This document shows positions 27,206 through 36,375 of a stretch of DNA of 64,000 bases, piece after piece (the stretch's first letter is position 1; each line of letters starts with the position of its first letter). The stretch is from assembly GCA_023954075.1 (NCBI GenBank), contig JAMLIV010000012.1:1-64000 (forward strand), given 5' to 3'. The position numbers and the translations under genes were made by a program. The notes under the pieces are model-generated. The model did no database searches, was not told the origin of the DNA, and saw only the letters and a program-made list of their open reading frames with translations. This DNA is from Lysobacteraceae bacterium (GTDB taxonomy: Bacteria; Pseudomonadota; Gammaproteobacteria; Xanthomonadales; Xanthomonadaceae).

Positions 27206-28045
27206 ATGGACTTCCTGCAGATTCTTATCCTGGCCCTGGTGCAGGCCCTCACCGAGTTCCTGCCCGTTTCCAGCTCCGCGCACCTGGTGCTGGCCAGCGA
27301 AATGTTCGGATGGCAATACCAGGGCCTGAGCTTCGATCTGGCCCTCCACTGCGGCACCCTGATCGCGATCCTGGCCTACTTTCGCCGCGACATCGCCGAA
27401 CTGGTGCGCGAGGCGCTGGCCTGGCGGCCCGGACGCCGGCTCAATCCGACCCAGCGCCTGGCGCTGGGCATCACGCTGGCAACGATCCCGGCCGGCCTCG
27501 CGGGCCTCCTCCTGGGCGATGCGGGTGCGCTGGTGCTGCGCCATCCGGTAATGATCGCGTCCAACCTGATCCTCTTCGGACTGCTGCTCTGGTTCGCCGA
27601 ACGCTGGTCGCTGCGCGCGGGGCGCGCGCTGGTGGCCGAGGGTACGGGTGCGGGCGAGGCACTGGGACGCCTCTCGATCGGTCGTGCGCTGCTGATCGGC
27701 TGCGCCCAGACCCTGGCGCTGATGCCCGGCACGTCGCGCTCGGGCGCAACGATGACCGCAGGCATGCTGCTCGGGCTCGACCGCGCGCAGGCGGCGCGCT
27801 ACTCCTTCCTGCTGGCCACCCCGGTCATGGTGCTGGCCACCGCCTACGGCGCGTGGGAGGCGCGCGGCGAACCGCTCGCGGGGCTGGGCGACATGGCCCT
27901 GGGCACGCTGTTTTCGGCCGTCTCGGGCTGGTTCGTGATCCGCTTTTTCCTCGGCGTGATCCGGCGCATCGGCACCGCACCCTTTGTCGCCTATCGCGTG
28001 CTGCTGGGCGTGGCGGTGCTGGGCTGGTATTTCCTGCTGCGGTAA
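27206..28045 (+). CDS. uppP: Undecaprenyl-diphosphatase UppP (BacA)
   Basis: UppP dephosphorylates undecaprenyl diphosphate and so recycles the lipid carrier for peptidoglycan and other envelope polymers. The 279-residue protein has several membrane helices and the two motifs of the family: LTEFLPVSSSAHLVLAS near the N-terminus (glutamate-rich (E/Q)xxxE motif) and MPGTSRSGATMTAGMLLGLD with the catalytic PGxSRSG around residue 175. The gene stands alone between ybhB and the convergent metB. Its product serves the cell-wall genes of the dcw cluster. Confidence 0.96.
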   Translation: MDFLQILILALVQALTEFLPVSSSAHLVLASEMFGWQYQGLSFDLALHCGTLIAILAYFRRDIAELVREALAWRPGRRLNPTQRLALGITLATIPAGLAGLLLGDAGALVLRHPVMIASNLILFGLLLWFAERWSLRAGRALVAEGTGAGEALGRLSIGRALLIGCAQTLALMPGTSRSGATMTAGMLLGLDRAQAARYSFLLATPVMVLATAYGAWEARGEPLAGLGDMALGTLFSAVSGWFVIRFFLGVIRRIGTAPFVAYRVLLGVAVLGWYFLLR

Positions 28046-28074
28046 GCGGCGATCCGCGATCCGCGATCCGCGTG

Positions 28075-28091
28075 CGGCGGTGTGGCCGCCG
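28075..28091. terminator. Possible hairpin between convergent uppP and metB
   Basis: CGGCGG-TGTGG-CCGCCG lies in the 59-bp gap between two converging genes, preceded by three tandem GATCCGC units (28051-28071). No T-run; weak evidence. Confidence 0.35.
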
Positions 28092-28104
28092 TCGCGCGGC
28101 AGCG

Positions 28105-29310
28105 TCAGCTGCGTTGCGCCACCGCGTCCGCAGGCGCTGTCGCCAGCACCCGCTCCAGGCCGCGCGCGATGTCGAAGAGCAGGTCGCTGTCGGCCTCGAT
28201 GCCGACTGAAAGGCGCAGCAAGCCGTCGCCGATGCCGGCCGCGGCGCGCGCCTCGCTGCTCATCGCCGCGTGCGTCATCGTGGCGGGGTGGGCGATCAGG
28301 CTTTCCACGCCGCCCAGTGATTCGGCCAGGGTGAAGTACGACAGGCCGCAGAGGAAGGCGCGCACCGCTGCTTCGCTGCCCAGATCGAAGCCGATCATCG
28401 CGCCGTAGCCGCGCTGCTGGCGCGCCGCGAGCGCGTGTCCGGGATGGCCGGGCAGTCCCGGGTAGTGCACCGCCTGCACCGCCGGGTGGGCCTGGAGGAG
28501 CTGCGCGATGGACATGGCGTTTTCCTGGTGCACGCGCAGGCGCGCGTCGAGCGTGCGCAGGCCGCGCAGGGTCAGGAAGCTGTCGAACGGTGAGCCGGTG
28601 AGGCCCAGCGCGTTGGCCCACCAGGTGAGCGCGTCGTGGGTTGCGCCATCAGCGGCAACGACCGCGCCGCCGACCACGTCACTGTGGCCGTTGATGTACT
28701 TGGTGGTGGAGTGCACCACGATGTCCGCGCCCAGCGCGATCGGGTTTTGCAGCGCCGGGGAAAGGAAGGTGTTGTCGACCACCACGCGCGCGCCGACGCG
28801 GTGCGCCGCTTCCGCCACGAAGCGGATGTCGGTGATGCGCAGCAGCGGGTTGGACGGGGTTTCGATCCAGACCATCGCCGGCGCGCGCGTGAGCGCCTTG
28901 CCCAGCGCGATGGGATCGCTGAAATCGACGGTGTCCAGTACGAATTGGCCCTTGCCGGCGAGCGCGTTGAACAGCCGCCACGATCCGCCGTAGCCGTCGT
29001 GCGGAACGATGAGGCGCTCGCCCGGCTTGAGCAGCTGCAGGACGAGCGTGACGGCGGCCATGCCGGTGGATACCACCACGCCGCCGGCTCCGCCTTCCAT
29101 TTCGGCCAGCGCATCGCCCAGGAGGTCGCGCGTGGGATTGCCGCTGCGGGTGTAGTCGTAGCGGCGCTTGTCGTTGAAGCCGGCGAAGCTGAAGTTGGTC
29201 GACAGCACGATGGGCGGTACCACCGCGCCATGGGTCTGGTCCGAATCGATTCCCGCGCGCACGGCGGCGGTGGCATGCCGGCGGGTGAGGAGGGCGTCGC
29301 AGCGGCTCAT
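28105..29310 (-). CDS. metB: Cystathionine gamma-synthase / O-acylhomoserine thiol-lyase MetB
   Basis: A PLP enzyme of 401 residues that joins O-succinylhomoserine and cysteine to cystathionine (or uses sulfide, if MetZ-like). YDYTRSGNPTRDLLGDALAE, the VVSTGMAA phosphate loop, VVDNTFLSP, and HSTTKYINGHSDVVGG with the PLP lysine near residue 204 are all present. The ending FDIARGLERVL is usual. Sequence alone does not separate MetB from MetZ, but pairing with the MetX-type acyltransferase fits trans-sulfuration in this order. The start at 29310 overlaps the metX stop by four bases. Confidence 0.9.
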   Translation of the reverse strand: MSRCDALLTRRHATAAVRAGIDSDQTHGAVVPPIVLSTNFSFAGFNDKRRYDYTRSGNPTRDLLGDALAEMEGGAGGVVVSTGMAAVTLVLQLLKPGERLIVPHDGYGGSWRLFNALAGKGQFVLDTVDFSDPIALGKALTRAPAMVWIETPSNPLLRITDIRFVAEAAHRVGARVVVDNTFLSPALQNPIALGADIVVHSTTKYINGHSDVVGGAVVAADGATHDALTWWANALGLTGSPFDSFLTLRGLRTLDARLRVHQENAMSIAQLLQAHPAVQAVHYPGLPGHPGHALAARQQRGYGAMIGFDLGSEAAVRAFLCGLSYFTLAESLGGVESLIAHPATMTHAAMSSEARAAAGIGDGLLRLSVGIEADSDLLFDIARGLERVLATAPADAVAQRS

Positions 29311-30350
29311 GCGGCAACGCTCCGACACAGGGCCGCGGTGAGGATGGCGGCAATCTGCGCCTCTTCCTTGAGGAAGGCGTCGTGGCCATACAGGGAGGAA
29401 ATGCGGTGCAGCCGTGTGCTGCCGCGAATGCCCTCGGCGAGCGCGTAGAGATCGGATTCGGGCACGATCCGGTCCTCCCGCACCGCCACGATGTCGGTCG
29501 CCACGCGGATCGACGCGGGGTCGAGGTTCTGCAGGTCGATGGATTCGGACAGGCGCAGGTAGGCAGTGGGCGAGAAGCGCGCGACGAACTTCGGGCCGAT
29601 GGCGTCGAAGTAGTCCTCCACCACGAAGCGCGTCGCGTCCGGACCGACCGCGGGCGCGGCGGCGAAGCGCTGCTCGAATTCGACATCGCTGCGATAGCCG
29701 ATGACCGCAAGCGAACGCGCCAGCGCCAGCGCCTCGCGCACGCCGCCCTCGCTGCGGCCCAGCGCCACGATGCGGCGCTGGATCACGCGCAGCGCCGTCA
29801 CCTGCGGATGCGAGCGGTGCGCCCCGCTGATCGCGATGAGTCGCCCGAGGCGCGCGCCGTGGCGCGCGGCGAACTGCAGGCCGACCATCGCGCCGTAGGA
29901 CGCGCCGATGAAGGCCGTGACGCGGACGATGCCCAGGTGGTCGAGCACGGCGGCGATCGCGTCGGCCTGGTCGGCCGGATCGATGCAGGCATCGAGGCTG
30001 CCGTCGGCACCGATCCAGTCGATCGCCAGTACGCGGTGGTGGCGGGTATCGATGGCGCGCCCTTCGCCGCACTGCGCGTCCCACCAGCCCGGTTCGGCGA
30101 AGCGCGCGCCGGCTGCGACGTGGCGATGGGCCGAAATGCCGCCCTGGACCACGATGACCGGCGCGTCCTGCGCGCCCTGCAGCTCCCAGCCGATGCGCAG
30201 GCGGCGGATGCCCGCATGGCGCATCGCCAGCGTCGTATCCAGCACGTCGCGCTCGGCCATCGTCGCGGTGCCGGGCGGGAAGGCAACGATCCCGGCGTGG
30301 GCGAGTGCCGCAGGTTCGCGGGACAGGGCGGCGGTGTGAAGGCTCATCAT
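29307..30350 (-). CDS. metX: Homoserine O-acyltransferase MetX (succinyltransferase type likely)
   Basis: An alpha/beta-hydrolase acyltransferase of 347 residues that activates homoserine for methionine synthesis. Near the N-terminus, VVQGGISAHRHV forms the oxyanion part. The nucleophile lies in FIGASYGAMVGLQFAARHG (serine near residue 151), aspartate in REDRIVPESD and histidine in YGHDAFLKE. MetX-fold proteins of Xanthomonadales have been described as using succinyl-CoA, not acetyl-CoA; I infer this here from lineage. Starts at 30350 and 30347 are adjacent, with GGAG upstream. Expression should fall when S-adenosylmethionine is high, because a SAM-I riboswitch precedes the gene. Confidence 0.9.
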   Translation of the reverse strand: MMSLHTAALSREPAALAHAGIVAFPPGTATMAERDVLDTTLAMRHAGIRRLRIGWELQGAQDAPVIVVQGGISAHRHVAAGARFAEPGWWDAQCGEGRAIDTRHHRVLAIDWIGADGSLDACIDPADQADAIAAVLDHLGIVRVTAFIGASYGAMVGLQFAARHGARLGRLIAISGAHRSHPQVTALRVIQRRIVALGRSEGGVREALALARSLAVIGYRSDVEFEQRFAAAPAVGPDATRFVVEDYFDAIGPKFVARFSPTAYLRLSESIDLQNLDPASIRVATDIVAVREDRIVPESDLYALAEGIRGSTRLHRISSLYGHDAFLKEEAQIAAILTAALCRSVAA

Positions 30351-30441
30351 CGTGCTCCGGTTCGTGGGCGGACCCCGTCAAGGTCCTGCGGCCCGAAAGC
30401 ACGGTGTCGCAACGGTTCGCCGTCGGCGGCAAACGGTGCGA

Positions 30442-30553
30442 CCCATCTTCCGGCCGGCGCTGCACGCCTGCCGCAGGATTTGGCACCGAGCGGCTCCGTG
30501 GCCGCGGGTTGCCCCGGCTTCAAAGGGCCTGCCCCTCCGCCGGTCTTGATGGG
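30442..30553 (-). promoter_or_regulatory. SAM-I (S-box) riboswitch upstream of metX
   Basis: On the minus strand, P1 is closed by CCCATC (30553-30548) and GATGGG (30447-30442). Between them are the S-box hallmarks in order: ATCAAGA, GGAGGGGCAGGCCC, TTTGAAGCC, GGCAACC, a P3 stem CGCGGCC/GGAGCCGC-like, and GGTGCCAAATCC followed by CTGCGGCAGG. These agree with the SAM-I consensus at the conserved core positions. It starts about five bases after the predicted transcription start and 92 bp before the metX ATG. A hairpin GGACC/GGTCC just before the GGAG ribosome site could be part of the expression platform. Confidence 0.9.
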
Positions 30554-30564
30554 ATTTCGGCCGC

Positions 30565-30592
30565 ATTCTACGCGGCGCGCGATCCGTGTCAA
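30565..30592 (-). promoter_or_regulatory. Sigma-70 promoter of metX-metB
   Basis: TTGACA (30592-30587), a 16-base spacer and TAGAAT (30570-30565). Transcription would start near 30558, directly before the riboswitch. The divergent rnpB promoter lies about 75 bp away. Confidence 0.8.
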
Positions 30593-30677
30593 TCGCTTCA
30601 TGCCGATAAAGCGATGAATTTTTCTCATAAGCGCCGATTTGCCTTCGGTTGGGGCGGCGCAGGCTAAGATGTGCCTC

Positions 30678-31110
30678 GCGGAGTCGGCCAGACAGTCGCG
30701 TGGCGCTTCGGCGCTGCGAGGAAAGTCCGGGCTCCACAGGGCAGGATGCCAGGTAACGCCTGGGCGGCGCGAGCCGACGGAAAGTGCAACAGAGAGCAGA
30801 CCGCCGATGGCTATGCGTGCCTGACGCCGGAGGATTGGTCACCCGGGTTTTGCGAAAGCGAACGCCCTGGTGTTTCCAGGACCGCCGGTGGCGCGCATGG
30901 ATCAGGCAAGGGTGAAAGGGTGCGGCAAGAGCGCACCGCGAGTCCGGCAACGGACCGGCACGGCAAACCCCATCCGGAGCAAGGCCAAATAGGGACGCAA
31001 TGACACGGCCCGTGTCGCGTCCGGGTAGGCTGCTTGAGCGTATCGGTGACGGTGCGCCCAGAGGAATGACTGTCCACGACAGAACCCGGCTTATCGGCCG
31101 GCTCCGCCCT
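30678..31110 (+). ncRNA. rnpB: RNase P RNA, bacterial class A
   Basis: The catalytic RNA that trims tRNA 5' ends. Conserved blocks appear in order: GGCCAGACAGTCGC, GAGGAAAGTCCGGGCTCCAC, AGGGCAGGATGCCAGGTAAC, CAACAGAGAGCAGACCGCCG, GGGTGAAAGGGTGCGGCAAG, GGAGCAAGGCCAAATAGG, GGGTAGGCTGCTTGAG and GACAGAACCCGGCTTATCGG. The ends pair as P1: GCGGAGTCGGCC (30678-30689) with GGCCGGCTCCGC (31097-31108), followed by CCTTTT. A -10 box TAAGAT at 30665-30670 fits a start near 30677. The length of about 430 nt is longer than the E. coli 377 but within class A range. Confidence 0.95.
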
Positions 31111-31124
31111 TTTCCCGCACCGAT

Positions 31125-31153
31125 GCCCCGGCAGGCCCCGCGCCTGCCGGGGC
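31125..31153. terminator. Hairpin downstream of rnpB
   Basis: A 12-bp perfect stem GCCCCGGCAGGC / GCCTGCCGGGGC with a 5-base loop, 15 bp after the RNase P RNA. A T-run is lacking, but the position and strength suggest a terminator. Confidence 0.6.
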
Positions 31154-31231
31154 GCTCGCGTTTGCGCAGTCCGGCGCACTTGTGCGCTGTGAGCCCCGTC
31201 GCGCTTCCGCGCCGCGCGCCGTGAACGTGAA

Positions 31232-31245
31232 TTGATGTAAATCAT
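31232..31245. promoter_or_regulatory. FNR/CRP-like palindrome upstream of mraZ
   Basis: TTGAT-GTAA-ATCAT differs by one base from the FNR-type consensus TTGATnnnnATCAA. It lies in the only AT-rich part of the 327-bp rnpB-mraZ gap, 117 bp before the mraZ -35 box. A regulated transcript is not evident. Confidence 0.35.
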
Positions 31246-31294
31246 CATGTTCTCGCCGTAATGATCTGTATTTCAAGAGGTTTGTCCGAGAAGC

Positions 31295-31323
31295 GCGCGG
31301 CGAGGGAAAAATCCCTGCCGCGC
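31295..31323. terminator. Hairpin between rnpB and the mraZ promoter
   Basis: Outer stem GCGCGGC/GCCGCGC and inner stem GGGA/TCCC around AAAA. It has no T-run. It would separate upstream transcription from the mraZ promoter 39 bp further on. Confidence 0.5.
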
Positions 31324-31361
31324 CAATCGCTTGCGCGCGAGTCCACGCCCGCAGGTTCCTG

Positions 31362-31389
31362 TTGACACCGCTTCGCGGGATGCTAAGGT
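31362..31389 (+). promoter_or_regulatory. Sigma-70 promoter of the dcw cluster (Pmra)
   Basis: TTGACA (31362-31367), a 16-base spacer and TAAGGT (31384-31389). It stands 48 bp before the mraZ start, just upstream of the MraZ operator repeats, as in E. coli. Confidence 0.75.
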
Positions 31390-31408
31390 GGAACCTTGTA
31401 GGAAAATC

Positions 31409-31433
31409 TGGATTTCTGTGGGTTTTTGTGGGG
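31409..31433 (+). promoter_or_regulatory. MraZ operator: three repeats with 10-bp period
   Basis: TGGAT, TGGGT and TGGGG begin at 31409, 31419 and 31429, each separated by five bases. This matches the TGGGN-N5 direct repeats that MraZ binds to repress its own operon. The last repeat runs to five bases before the mraZ ATG. Confidence 0.8.
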
Positions 31434-31437
31434 AAAC

Positions 31438-31884
31438 ATGTTTCAGGGCGAAAACTCCATCACGATCGACGACAAGGGGCGGCTGGCCATTCCGATGGCC
31501 TACCGCGATCTCGTCGCGCGTGAGTGCGGCAATCGCCTGGTGGTGACCTACAACCCGTGGGAACGCGGCTGCCTGTGGCTCTACCCGCACGCCGAGTGGG
31601 AGCGGGTGCGCGATGAGGTCAATCGCCTGCCCATGGCCAAGCCCGGCCATCGCCAGCTCCAGCTCAAGCTGGTCGGCGCGGCGACGTTCGTGGATGTGGA
31701 TGGCAGCGGGCGAATCCTGGTGCCCGCCAGCCACCGCAACGCCAGTGCGATCGACCGCAAGGCCGTGCTGCTCGGCATGGGCGGCAAGTTCGAGCTGTGG
31801 AGCGAGCAGGCGCACCTGGAGCAGGTTCAGAAGACCATCGCCGAGACTGATGTCAGCGAGGCGATGCTGGAGTTGGTGCTGTAG
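31438..31884 (+). CDS. mraZ: Transcriptional repressor MraZ
   Basis: MraZ represses the dcw operon by binding repeats in its own leader. At 148 residues it has the normal length, with the two AbrB-like halves [20 protein letters not shown] and [20 protein letters not shown], each with the DxKGR/DxxGR motif. The ATG at 31438 directly follows the operator; the GTG/ATG codons further upstream would read through it. rsmH begins three bases after the stop. Confidence 0.95.
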   Translation: MFQGENSITIDDKGRLAIPMAYRDLVARECGNRLVVTYNPWERGCLWLYPHAEWERVRDEVNRLPMAKPGHRQLQLKLVGAATFVDVDGSGRILVPASHRNASAIDRKAVLLGMGGKFELWSEQAHLEQVQKTIAETDVSEAMLELVL

Positions 31885-31887
31885 CGC

Positions 31888-32826
31888 ATGGAGACCGGAT
31901 CGGACTGCGGTGGTCCCGTCCATGTCCCGGTGCTGTACGCGGAGGCGATTGAAGCCCTCGCGGTGCGGCCCGGCGGAAGGTACCTGGACGGCACCTTCGG
32001 CCGCGGCGGGCATGCGCGCGGCGTGCTGGAACGCTTGGGTCCGGAGGGCCGCTTGCTGGTGATGGACAAGGATCCCGACGCCGTGGCAGTGGCAAGGTCG
32101 AGCATCGGCAGCGATGCGCGCGTGCGGATCTTCCACGGCAGTTTTTCGGCCATGGCGCAGTGGGACGAGACCGCTGCCGGCCTGGATGGCGTGCTGCTCG
32201 ACCTGGGCGTGTCCTCGCCGCAGATCGACGAGGCGCATCGTGGCTTCAGCTTCCAGCACGACGGCCCCCTCGACATGCGCATGGATCCGCGTTCGGGCGA
32301 GAGTGCTGCCGACTTCCTTGCGCGTGCGGACGAAGCCGCGATCGCCGAGGTCATCTGGTGCCATGGCGAAGAGCGCCACAGTCGCCGCATCGCGCGCGCC
32401 ATCGTCGCGCAGCGGGCCGAGGCACCGCTGGTGACGACGCGCCAGCTTGCGGATCTGGTCGCCGCCACGATCGGGCGGCGCGAGCCGGGCAAGCATCCGG
32501 CCACCCGCACCTTCCAGGCCTTGCGCATCCATGTCAACCGTGAGCTGGATGACCTCCAGCAGGGCCTGGACGGGGCGCTGGCGCGGCTCGCGCCGGGCGG
32601 ACGCCTGGCGGTGATCAGCTTCCATTCGCTGGAAGACCGGATCGTCAAACAGTTCATTGCCGAGCACGCCCGGCCGCCGGCGGCAAACCGGCGTCTGCCC
32701 GAGACGGGCGCGTTTGTTCCGGTGCTGCGCGCCGTGGGCGGGGCCATTCGCGCCACGGCGGCGGAGTGTGCATCCAATCCGCGCGCCCGCAGCGCGGTGC
32801 TGCGCGTGGCGGAGAAGCTCGCATGA
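31888..32826 (+). CDS. rsmH: 16S rRNA m4C1402 methyltransferase RsmH (MraW)
   Basis: RsmH N4-methylates C1402 in the decoding centre of 16S rRNA. The 312-residue enzyme shows [40 protein letters not shown] (SAM motif I), [20 protein letters not shown] with DGPLDMRMD, and the C-terminal [17 protein letters not shown]. All are typical. In E. coli, MraZ and RsmH counteract each other's overexpression effects. The stop overlaps the ftsL start by four bases. Confidence 0.97.
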   Translation: METGSDCGGPVHVPVLYAEAIEALAVRPGGRYLDGTFGRGGHARGVLERLGPEGRLLVMDKDPDAVAVARSSIGSDARVRIFHGSFSAMAQWDETAAGLDGVLLDLGVSSPQIDEAHRGFSFQHDGPLDMRMDPRSGESAADFLARADEAAIAEVIWCHGEERHSRRIARAIVAQRAEAPLVTTRQLADLVAATIGRREPGKHPATRTFQALRIHVNRELDDLQQGLDGALARLAPGGRLAVISFHSLEDRIVKQFIAEHARPPAANRRLPETGAFVPVLRAVGGAIRATAAECASNPRARSAVLRVAEKLA

Positions 32827-33092
32827 GCGCGCGCTGGCTCGTCCTTTCGTTGCTGATCCTGGTGGCCGTGGCCAGCGCCATCGGCGTGGTCCAGAGCCGC
32901 CAGCAGCATCGCGATGCCTTCGCGCAGCTTTCGCGGCTGGAGCAGGCGCGCGACGAGCTCAACATCGAGTTCGACCGGCTCCAGCTCGAAATCGCCACGC
33001 TGGCCGATGCCGGCCGCATCGAGGAACAGGCCAAAAGGCGTCTGGGCATGCATGCGCCCGAGCAGGCCGACACCGTGGTGCTGACGCCATGA
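32823..33092 (+). CDS. ftsL: Cell division protein FtsL
   Basis: FtsL is the small bitopic divisome protein that, with FtsB and FtsQ, controls septal FtsWI activity. The 89 residues hold one N-terminal membrane helix ([20 protein letters not shown]) and a periplasmic coiled coil with heptad hydrophobics ([20 protein letters not shown]). [16 protein letters not shown] is the usual conserved C-terminal segment. It overlaps rsmH and ftsI by four bases on each side. Confidence 0.92.
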   Translation: MSARWLVLSLLILVAVASAIGVVQSRQQHRDAFAQLSRLEQARDELNIEFDRLQLEIATLADAGRIEEQAKRRLGMHAPEQADTVVLTP

Positions 33093-34915
33093 ACTGGACT
33101 TCGATGCCGCGAGCCGGCAAAGGCAACGCGCTGCGCCCCCGCGCGCGCCAGGTGGATACGCGCGGGCGGCTGAAGCTGGTAGCAGCGCTGCTCGGCCTGG
33201 GCTGCGCCTCGCTGGTGGCGCGCGCCGTGGACCTGCAGCTTTTGCACAACGAGTTCTACCAGCGCGAAGGCAATGCCCGCTTCCAGCGCGACATCCCGAT
33301 CGCGGCTTCGCGCGGCATGATCACCGACCGCAACGGCGAGCCGCTGGCGATTTCCAGCCCGGTCGAGTCGATCTGGGCCAGCCCGCGCGTGCTGCTGCAG
33401 CATCCCGAACAGCGCCCGGCGCTGGCCAGGGCGCTGGGCATGACGCCCGAGGCGCTGGACGAACGCCTGCTGCCGCGTGCCGAGCGCGACTTCGTCTGGC
33501 TGCGCCGCCACATGGCTCCGGCCGAGGCCGAGGCCATCACCGCGCTGAAGATTCCCGGCGTGGGCTCGCAGCGCGAATTCCGCCGCTTCTATCCGCTGGG
33601 CGAGCCCGCCGCGCACGTCCTCGGATTCACCAACATCGATGACCGCGGGCAGGAAGGGCTGGAGCTGGCCTATGACGACTGGCTGACCGGCAAGCCGGGC
33701 GTCAAGCGCGTGATCCGCGATGGCGCGGGGCGCCAGATCGCGAGCGTGGACCTCATTCGCGCGGCGGAACCCGGCCGTCCGCTCGCGCTCTCGATCGACC
33801 GGCGCCTGCAGCACCTGGCCTTCCGCGAGCTGCGCCGCGCGCTGGCCGAGAACCAGGCGGAAGCCGGTTCGGTGGTAATTCTGGACGTGGCCACGGGCGA
33901 AGTCCTGGCGATGGTCAACCTGCCCGGCTACAACCCCAACGCGCGCGAGGATTCGGCGGCCGGCGCGCGGCGCAACCGCGTCGTCACCGACCTGTTCGAG
34001 CCGGGTTCGACCTTCAAGTCCTTCATCGTTGCCGCGGCGCTGGAGACCGGCAAGGTATCGCCCGACACGGTGATCGAAACCTGGCCCGGCACCCTGCAGG
34101 TGGCTGGCCACACCGTGCGCGATGTCCGCAACTTCGGCACGCTCACGACCACCGGCCTCCTGACCAAGTCGAGCAACGTGGCGGCGGTGAAGCTCGCGCT
34201 CGACATGCCGGCCGAGCACATCCACGACGTGCTGCGGCGCTTCGGTTTCGGCGAAACGACCGGCATCGGATTTCCCGGCGAAGCCGCCGGCGTGCTGCCG
34301 GAACCGCGCAGCTGGAGCGCTCTGTCCAAGGCGACCATCGCCTTCGGCTACGGGATTTCCGTCACGCCGCTGCAGCTCGCGCAGGCCTACGCCGCGCTGG
34401 GCAACGGCGGGCGCCTGGTGCCGCCGAGTTTCCTCAAGGATCCGCAGACCCAGGGGCGCGACGTGATCGACCCCGGCATCGCGAACCAGATGATGCGGAT
34501 GCTGGAGACGGTCATCGGGCCGGAAGGCACGGCGCGGCGCGCGGCCATCAGCGGCTACCGCGTGGCCGGCAAGAGCGGTACCTCGCGCAAGGTCGGATCG
34601 GGCGGCTACGATCGGCGCTATGTCAGCCTGTTCGCCGGCCTGGTGCCGGCCAGCAACCCGCGGTTTTCCGTGGTGGTCATGGTCGACGATCCCTCCTCCC
34701 GGGATGCCGCAGGCAATCTGGTGTACTACGGCGGCGCGGTCGCCGCGCCGGTGTTCGGGACCATCATGGAAGGTGCGCTGCGGCTCACGGACGTGGCGCC
34801 GGACGACGTCCAGCAGTGGTACGCCGCCACCCCGCGCGCCTCGGCACCCAGCGCGCCGGGCGCGCTGCCGCTGGAGGCCGAGTCGGTCCCGGGCCTGTTC
34901 GAGGCCACGCCATGA
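33089..34915 (+). CDS. ftsI: Septal peptidoglycan transpeptidase FtsI (PBP3)
   Basis: The monofunctional class B penicillin-binding protein that cross-links septal peptidoglycan in partnership with FtsW. It has 608 residues, with a cytoplasmic tail, a membrane helix at about 28-48 ([20 protein letters not shown]) and the pedestal domain beginning [17 protein letters not shown]. The transpeptidase domain has the nucleophile in EPGSTFKSF (about 310), the SSN motif in TKSSNVAAV and the KSGT motif in [11 protein letters not shown]. The start at 33089 gives the four-base overlap with ftsL seen throughout this cluster. Confidence 0.96.
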   Translation: MNWTSMPRAGKGNALRPRARQVDTRGRLKLVAALLGLGCASLVARAVDLQLLHNEFYQREGNARFQRDIPIAASRGMITDRNGEPLAISSPVESIWASPRVLLQHPEQRPALARALGMTPEALDERLLPRAERDFVWLRRHMAPAEAEAITALKIPGVGSQREFRRFYPLGEPAAHVLGFTNIDDRGQEGLELAYDDWLTGKPGVKRVIRDGAGRQIASVDLIRAAEPGRPLALSIDRRLQHLAFRELRRALAENQAEAGSVVILDVATGEVLAMVNLPGYNPNAREDSAAGARRNRVVTDLFEPGSTFKSFIVAAALETGKVSPDTVIETWPGTLQVAGHTVRDVRNFGTLTTTGLLTKSSNVAAVKLALDMPAEHIHDVLRRFGFGETTGIGFPGEAAGVLPEPRSWSALSKATIAFGYGISVTPLQLAQAYAALGNGGRLVPPSFLKDPQTQGRDVIDPGIANQMMRMLETVIGPEGTARRAAISGYRVAGKSGTSRKVGSGGYDRRYVSLFAGLVPASNPRFSVVVMVDDPSSRDAAGNLVYYGGAVAAPVFGTIMEGALRLTDVAPDDVQQWYAATPRASAPSAPGALPLEAESVPGLFEATP

Positions 34916-36375
34916 CGATGCGCCTGGACCAGCTGCTGGAAGGCATTGCCCCGGCCCCGCCGCTGCGGCTGTCGGGCCTGACGCTGGACAGTCGCCGGGT
35001 CGTGCCGGGCAGCCTGTTCGTGGCGCTGGCTGGACAGCGCACCCACGGCCTCGTGTTTGCCGATGAGGCGCAGCGCCGCGGCGCTGCGGCCATCGCGTTC
35101 GAACCGCCCGCACCCGCCGGCGTGGTGACCGGCGAGAACGCGGTCGCCGTGCCGGGCCTGCGCGCGCGCCTGGGCGACATCGCGGGCCGCTGGCACGGGT
35201 CGCCCTCGCGCGCGCTGCGCGTGATCGGCGTGACCGGCACCAACGGCAAAACCTCCACCGTGCAGCTGCTGGCGCAGGCCCTGAGCCTGGCCGGCCACCG
35301 CGCCGGCAGCATCGGCACGCTCGGCGTCGGGATCCACGGCGCGCTGCGCGAAGGCGAGCGCACCACGCCCGACGTGATCGCCGTACATGAGGCGCTCGCC
35401 GAAATGCGCGATGCCGGGGCCGACAGCGTGGCGATGGAGGTCTCCTCGCACGCGCTCGAGCAGGGCCGGGTCGATGGCGTGCACTTTGCCGTGGCGGTGT
35501 TCACCAACCTGACGCGCGACCACCTCGATTACCACGGCACCATGGCGGCCTACGGGGCGGCCAAGGCGCGCCTGTTCGGATGGCCCGGTCTTGGTGCCGC
35601 CGTGGTCAATCTGGATGATCCATTCGGTGCCGGCGTGTTCGAACGCCTCGCGCCGGACACCCGCGGTATCGGCGTCAGCCGTCACGACGCGCCGTCCGCA
35701 CGCCTTCGCGCGCAGGCGCTGGAGCTTTCCGCCGCAGGCACGGGTTTCGACCTGGTGCTGGACGGCGAGCGCCGGCGGGTGCAAAGCCGACTGCTGGGTC
35801 GCTTCAATATCGACAATCTGCTGGCCGTGGCCGGCGTGCTGCTGGCCATGGACTGGCCGCTGGCGCGAATCGCCGGAGTGCTGGAACGCCTCGATCCCGT
35901 GCCGGGCCGGATGAATCGCCTGGGCGGCGACGCGCGCGCGCCGCTGGTCGTGGTCGATTACGCCCATACGCCCGATGCGCTGGAACAGGCGCTTGCCAGC
36001 CTGCGCGAACACGCGGCGGGGCGGCTGATCTGCGTGTTCGGATGCGGCGGCGAACGCGACGCCGGAAAGCGCCCGCAGATGGCGGCCATCGCGCAGCGCC
36101 TGGCCGATGCGGTGATCGTGACCGATGACAACCCGCGCGGCGAGGAGGGCGACGCCATCATCGCCGGCATCCTCGCCGGCTTCGGGAATCCGTCGTCGGT
36201 GATGGTCGAACGCGACCGCGCGCGCGCCATCGCACGCGCGATCGAACAGGCGTGGCCGGGCGACGTCGTGCTCATCGCCGGCAAGGGCCACGAGCCGTAT
36301 CAGGAAATCGCCGGCGTGAAGCATCCGTTCGATGATCGCCTGGTCGCGCTCCGGGCGCTGGAGGCGGTGCCATGA
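34912..36375 (+). CDS. murE: UDP-MurNAc-dipeptide:meso-diaminopimelate ligase MurE
   Basis: MurE adds the third peptide residue to UDP-MurNAc-L-Ala-D-Glu. The 487-residue ligase carries the ATP loop [19 protein letters not shown] near 105, [15 protein letters not shown], and [27 protein letters not shown] near residue 404 is the DNPR motif that selects meso-diaminopimelate and not lysine, as expected for a Gram-negative wall. It is linked to ftsI and murF by ATGA overlaps. Confidence 0.96.
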   Translation: MTMRLDQLLEGIAPAPPLRLSGLTLDSRRVVPGSLFVALAGQRTHGLVFADEAQRRGAAAIAFEPPAPAGVVTGENAVAVPGLRARLGDIAGRWHGSPSRALRVIGVTGTNGKTSTVQLLAQALSLAGHRAGSIGTLGVGIHGALREGERTTPDVIAVHEALAEMRDAGADSVAMEVSSHALEQGRVDGVHFAVAVFTNLTRDHLDYHGTMAAYGAAKARLFGWPGLGAAVVNLDDPFGAGVFERLAPDTRGIGVSRHDAPSARLRAQALELSAAGTGFDLVLDGERRRVQSRLLGRFNIDNLLAVAGVLLAMDWPLARIAGVLERLDPVPGRMNRLGGDARAPLVVVDYAHTPDALEQALASLREHAAGRLICVFGCGGERDAGKRPQMAAIAQRLADAVIVTDDNPRGEEGDAIIAGILAGFGNPSSVMVERDRARAIARAIEQAWPGDVVLIAGKGHEPYQEIAGVKHPFDDRLVALRALEAVP

